From NCBI GenBank assembly GCA_035566435.1, contig DATMRF010000131.1:1-64000 (forward strand): a stretch of 64,000 nucleotides of DNA, given 5' to 3'. Shown in pieces: positions 61,305-64,000 of this stretch (position 1 is the stretch's first letter; each line of letters starts with the position of its first letter). Both the position numbers and the translations under genes were made by a program. The notes beneath the pieces were generated by a model. The model searched no databases. It was not told the DNA's origin and worked only from the letters and a program-made list of their open reading frames with translations. The DNA comes from DATMRF01 sp035566435 (GTDB lineage Bacteria; Verrucomicrobiota; Verrucomicrobiia; Limisphaerales; UBA8199).

Positions 61305-61757
61305 TCAACACTTTACATAATACACCCACAACGCCGCGACTTCCCTGGCCATGTTGAAGGGGAGCTGCCGCAGGACATAGCTTTCCCGTGCGGGCACCGT
61401 ATAGACCTCGATCCCGGCGCGCTGGAACGCGAGTTTGATGCGCGGCAAATGAAAAAAATGGCTCACCACCAGCACCCGCGAACTACCAGTCTCCCGCAGC
61501 AGCCTTTTTGTGTTCCGCACCGTTGCTTGTGTGCTCAGTCCTTCGCGATCGGTCAGGATATCTTCCGGCCGAACGCCCAGGCCAATCGCCATCCGCCGCA
61601 TGGATTCGGTTTCATGGATCGCGCCATCCCCGGGCCCGCCGGAAAAGATCAGCTTTCGAGTCAATCCCTGGCGGTAAAGCTCGCAGGCAGTCCTCACCCG
61701 GTCGGCGAGGGCGACGGAAGGGTGGCCGTCTGCGTAAACTCGCGCGCCGAAAACGAT
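61305..61757 (-). pseudogene. 5'-truncated YdcF/DUF218-like gene
   Basis: Family similarity is clear from the downstream end (SGGPGDGAIHETESMRRMAI, TQATVRNTKRLLRETGSSRV, LVVSHFFHLPRIKLAFQRAG) back to IVFGARVYADGHPSVALADR at about 61757. However, no ATG, GTG or TTG occurs in frame upstream of the GTG at 61697, which lies inside the conserved core, and the frame closes soon after. The N-terminal part and start codon have been lost. Internal initiation at 61697 would give 130 residues lacking the first strand. Confidence 0.6.
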
Positions 61758-61777
61758 CTCACGAGGACTGGGGTCAA

Positions 61778-61945
61778 ATGGGTTCCGCCCGCAAAGGTCT
61801 GAGCTGCGACTTCCCCGAAAAATGGATGAGCTCCGACGGGTTGACGCTCTGGTGCGCCTTCAGCGTGTACGGCGACGGCGCCAAACAAGGCGTCCAGGCT
61901 CACGTTCGGTTTAACCTCGTGGAAGCAATGGTGGACCTCAGCTGA
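61778..61945 (+). pseudogene. C-terminal fragment of an unidentified secreted-type protein
   Basis: 55 codons from the ATG at 61778 (RKGLSCDFPEKWMSSDGLTL, then WCAFSVYGDGAKQGVQAHVR) with good coding character and a natural stop. It resembles the C-terminus of periplasmic glycan-related proteins that I cannot name. It overlaps the broken 5' end of the YdcF gene in the opposite direction, so both ends seem to have been joined by a deletion or rearrangement near 61757-61790. Confidence 0.35.
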
Positions 61946-61954
61946 GCTTGCGTG

Positions 61955-62138
61955 GTCTTCACGCAACGTGCGTGGAAATCACGCACTCCTACGGCCGCTT
62001 CGCGCGGTTTCCTCAGGCATTCTCATCGCTTTACTTTGGGCATAAGTACTGCTTCCCTGGATAGCTGGATGAGTAGAGCATACCGGCAGAGTCGATTTGA
62101 CCATCACAGGTTGAGGACGGAGATTCGCTCGGAGGCCT
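61955..62138. other. Spacer with GCGTGG/CCACGC hairpins
   Basis: Small inverted repeats at 61950-61988 (GCGTGGTCTTCACGC and GCGTGGAAATCACGC). No gene. The strong ribosome-binding site GGAGG of the next gene lies at 62131-62135. Confidence 0.4.
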
Positions 62139-62744
62139 ATGTTTAGGCGAATGCGCAAGGTACTCATTGGGCTGCTTTTGCTCGGGGCGGCTGGCACGTG
62201 CTATTATTTCCTGCATAACCCCACTTACCGGCGCGGGCTCGTGCAAACCGCCGAGGAGGTCAAGGAAGACCTCGGTCCCGAAAAAAAATCCGTTTGGAAC
62301 GGGACCGCCGTCGTGACGGATGCGCTCGAGGGCGACCTGCTCACGGTCAAAACCGAGCAATTCCCAAAAGTAACCGTGCATTTGGCCGGTATTGACGCCC
62401 CGGTCCTGCCCGCTGACCGTCCGGCCAAAGCGCAGCCCCTGGCGGAGGAAAGCCGGCAATACCTCGCGCAGTTGGCCAAGGACAAAGCGGTCGATATGGC
62501 CATCGTGGGAACAGATATCCAAAAACGGCCGCTCGTTCTTATCACTCTGGACGGCTCACTGCTCAACGCGAAAATGGTTGAAGCCGGGCTCGCAGAGATG
62601 TTCACCGAGACCGCGACCAACATTCCCGCGAAGCCGAAACATGCGATCGCCAATGCCGAGACAAACGCGCGCCAGCATCACCTCGGTATCTGGGGGTTGA
62701 CGAATTACGTGCGGCCGAGTGAATACCGGATTCGCTACCGATAG
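62139..62744 (+). CDS. SNase-like (thermonuclease-fold) membrane-anchored protein
   Basis: 201 residues. GGAGG just upstream. Anchor or signal helix at residues 6-26 (VLIGLLLLGAAGTCYYFL). The SNase OB-fold spans about 52-190, with VHLAGIDAPVLPADRPAKAQ. At the positions of staphylococcal nuclease Arg35 and Glu43 this protein has His and Val, while a KRPLVLITLDG segment matches the Arg87 region. Loss of two of three catalytic residues suggests it is not an active nuclease and may bind nucleic acid or have another role. Confidence 0.78.
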   Translation: MFRRMRKVLIGLLLLGAAGTCYYFLHNPTYRRGLVQTAEEVKEDLGPEKKSVWNGTAVVTDALEGDLLTVKTEQFPKVTVHLAGIDAPVLPADRPAKAQPLAEESRQYLAQLAKDKAVDMAIVGTDIQKRPLVLITLDGSLLNAKMVEAGLAEMFTETATNIPAKPKHAIANAETNARQHHLGIWGLTNYVRPSEYRIRYR

Positions 62745-62788
62745 ATTTTTCTCATGTGAACTGCTTCAACGCTTTGAACTAACTGTCC

Positions 62789-63907
62789 ATGGAACACGTT
62801 AAACCGGGCTCAAAGCTTAACGAAATCCTCCAGTGGGTGCGGGAGCTCGGCGCCTCGGACTTGCACCTCCAGGAAGGCAAACCGGCCCGCTATCGTGTCG
62901 AAGGCCGGCTCAGCGTCGTCCCCGCCGAAACCGTGCCGCCCATGAACCGCGAGCGGCTTATGGCGCTGCTTGGGGAAAGCCTTTCCGACGCCGTCATCGC
63001 GGACATCGTTCGAAAAGCCGAAGTGGATCTGAGTCTCCAAATGGGAGTGACCCGCTGGCGCGCGAACTTTAGCAAGCAGCAAGGGCGCCAGTCCTGCTCG
63101 TTTCGCGTCGTCCCCAAACACGGCTTGCGCCTGAACGACCTGCGGCTGCCGGTGACGCTGAGAGATGTGCTGAGATTGCCGCGCGGCCTGGTCCTTTTGA
63201 CGGGTCCGACCGGCCAGGGCAAGAGCACCACCGTGCGCGCCTTGCTGCAGGAGATCAATGCCACCCAGGCCAAACGGATTATCACCATCGAGGACCCCAT
63301 TGAATTCCTGTTCGATGACGAGCTCTCCCAGTTCGAGCAGCGCGAGGTGGGCATCGATACCGCCAGCTTCGCCGACGGCATCCGCAACGCGATGCGCCAG
63401 GATCCCAATGTCATCTTTGTGGGCGAGATCCGTGACCGCGAGAGCATCTTCGCCGCGATGCAGGCCGCTGAGACCGGACACCTGGTGTTTACGACCCTGC
63501 ACGCCGATTCCGTCGCTCAAGCGGTTGGCCGCATTCGCGAATACTATCCGGCAACCGAGCAGGACAACATCAGCTCCCTGCTCGCTCGAAACATCAACAT
63601 GATCGTCTGCCAGCGCCTCGTCCCCGATGCTCAGGACAAGTTGCTCCCCTGCCTGGAGATCCTTAAACGCGACCCGACCATCCAGGATGCCATCGTCAAG
63701 AACGAGTTGAACCGGCTGACGGAAATCCTCGAAATCTGCAACCATCAGGGGATGCATTCTTTCGACCAATACCTGATCGAGCTGATGGCGGCCGGCGTGG
63801 TGACTAAAGCCACCGCCAAGGCTTACGCCGTCAACCAGCACCGCCTCGAGATGCTGATCGCCGGGTATCAATCCAGCCAGGGCATCCTGCTGCCGGAACG
63901 GCGCTAA
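62789..63907 (+). CDS. PilT/PilU-family twitching ATPase
   Basis: 372 residues. N-terminal PAS-like domain (1-105, SKLNEILQWVRELGASDLHL). Walker A GPTGQGKSTTVRALL (about residue 138), Asp box IITIEDPIEFLF, Walker B VIFVGEIRDRES and His box ETGHLVFTTLHADS. This fits the retraction ATPases PilT/PilU of type IV pili rather than PilB (no N-terminal zinc domain). Hexameric, at the inner membrane. It may serve the pilin-like proteins encoded in the window. Confidence 0.88.
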   Translation: MEHVKPGSKLNEILQWVRELGASDLHLQEGKPARYRVEGRLSVVPAETVPPMNRERLMALLGESLSDAVIADIVRKAEVDLSLQMGVTRWRANFSKQQGRQSCSFRVVPKHGLRLNDLRLPVTLRDVLRLPRGLVLLTGPTGQGKSTTVRALLQEINATQAKRIITIEDPIEFLFDDELSQFEQREVGIDTASFADGIRNAMRQDPNVIFVGEIRDRESIFAAMQAAETGHLVFTTLHADSVAQAVGRIREYYPATEQDNISSLLARNINMIVCQRLVPDAQDKLLPCLEILKRDPTIQDAIVKNELNRLTEILEICNHQGMHSFDQYLIELMAAGVVTKATAKAYAVNQHRLEMLIAGYQSSQGILLPERR

Positions 63908-63920
63908 CCCTCTCGCTCCT

Positions 63921-64000
63921 ATGATGCTCATCTTAGTCCGCCTCCCCCTGACGCTCCTCTACATCTACCTGGTGTATAAAGCGACCGTGAGCGACGCCGC
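63921..64000 (+). CDS. Start of a membrane protein gene, cut by the window edge
   Basis: ATG at 63921 followed by an open frame to the end. The first 26 residues (MMLILVRLPLTLLYIYLVYK, then ATVSDA) form one hydrophobic helix. It starts 14 bp after the PilT-like gene, so it is probably cotranscribed. Too short to identify. Confidence 0.5.
   Translation, partial: MMLILVRLPLTLLYIYLVYKATVSDA

Overview
The window looks like a bacterial chromosome segment from the Verrucomicrobiota, most likely the Pedosphaera/Limisphaera side. This is inference from gene content. Four separate genes encode pseudopilin-like proteins with the FTLIELLVVIAI N-terminus and a downstream H-X(n)-DG-like motif. There are large secreted Ig-like/GH92 proteins with similar C-termini, the DNA is GC-rich, and intergenic gaps are full of paired-hairpin and short tandem repeats.

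Layout. 0.2-4.5 kb (minus): a 2-oxoacid:ferredoxin oxidoreductase pair (korA, korB), then DUF1326 and DUF2182. 4.9-10.9 kb (plus): a UreF-like protein, a sodium:solute symporter and a TMTC-like membrane/TPR protein, separated by two REPIN-like repeat clusters. 10.9-15.7 kb (minus): a pseudopilin, a secreted Ig-domain protein and a PAS histidine kinase. 15.7-17.8 kb: tRNA-Arg(CCG) and transketolase. 17.9-25.2 kb: a beta-CASP MBL hydrolase, two paralogous small membrane proteins, and a minus-strand run xylB-thiH-thiS-mscS-LAB_N/zinc ribbon. 25.3-31.6 kb (plus): an AbrB/PIN toxin-antitoxin pair whose toxin 3' end is broken by a 23-bp tandem duplication, a GDPD-like phosphodiesterase, a zf-TFIIB protein, a fused spermidine synthase, thrS without its TGS domain, and a membrane protein.

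31.6-33.3 kb is a 1.7-kb noncoding block with no gene I can support. It is made of short tandem repeats, a ~240-bp direct repeat and perfect GTCAACTTT/AAAGTTGAC hairpins. ffh and tRNA-Tyr(GTA) follow.

34.9-43 kb is an accessory island beside tRNA-Tyr. It holds a decayed RadC-like gene, a three-gene operon (small RHH-like protein, ImmA/IrrE protease, DUF4411 PIN-like toxin), an IS1-type transposase stub, an MmeI-like fused restriction-modification enzyme with an intact D-X9-ExK nuclease motif, a DUF4238 protein, and an overlapping small protein with a HEPN-type R-x4-H motif. The last three are packed on one strand and are my best candidate for a defence module whose combination may be undescribed. 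A DUF72 fragment closes the island.

43-64 kb: a redoxin/copper-monooxygenase fusion, more pseudopilins (two start on ATGA overlaps with upstream genes), a GH92 mannosidase whose N-terminal leader is encoded by a REP sequence, sppA, a serine carboxypeptidase, a Fur regulator, a Sua5-type threonylcarbamoyl-AMP synthase, a TolC-like protein, a 5'-truncated YdcF gene facing another gene fragment, an SNase-like protein lacking two catalytic residues, and a PilT-like ATPase. A partial membrane protein runs off the right edge.
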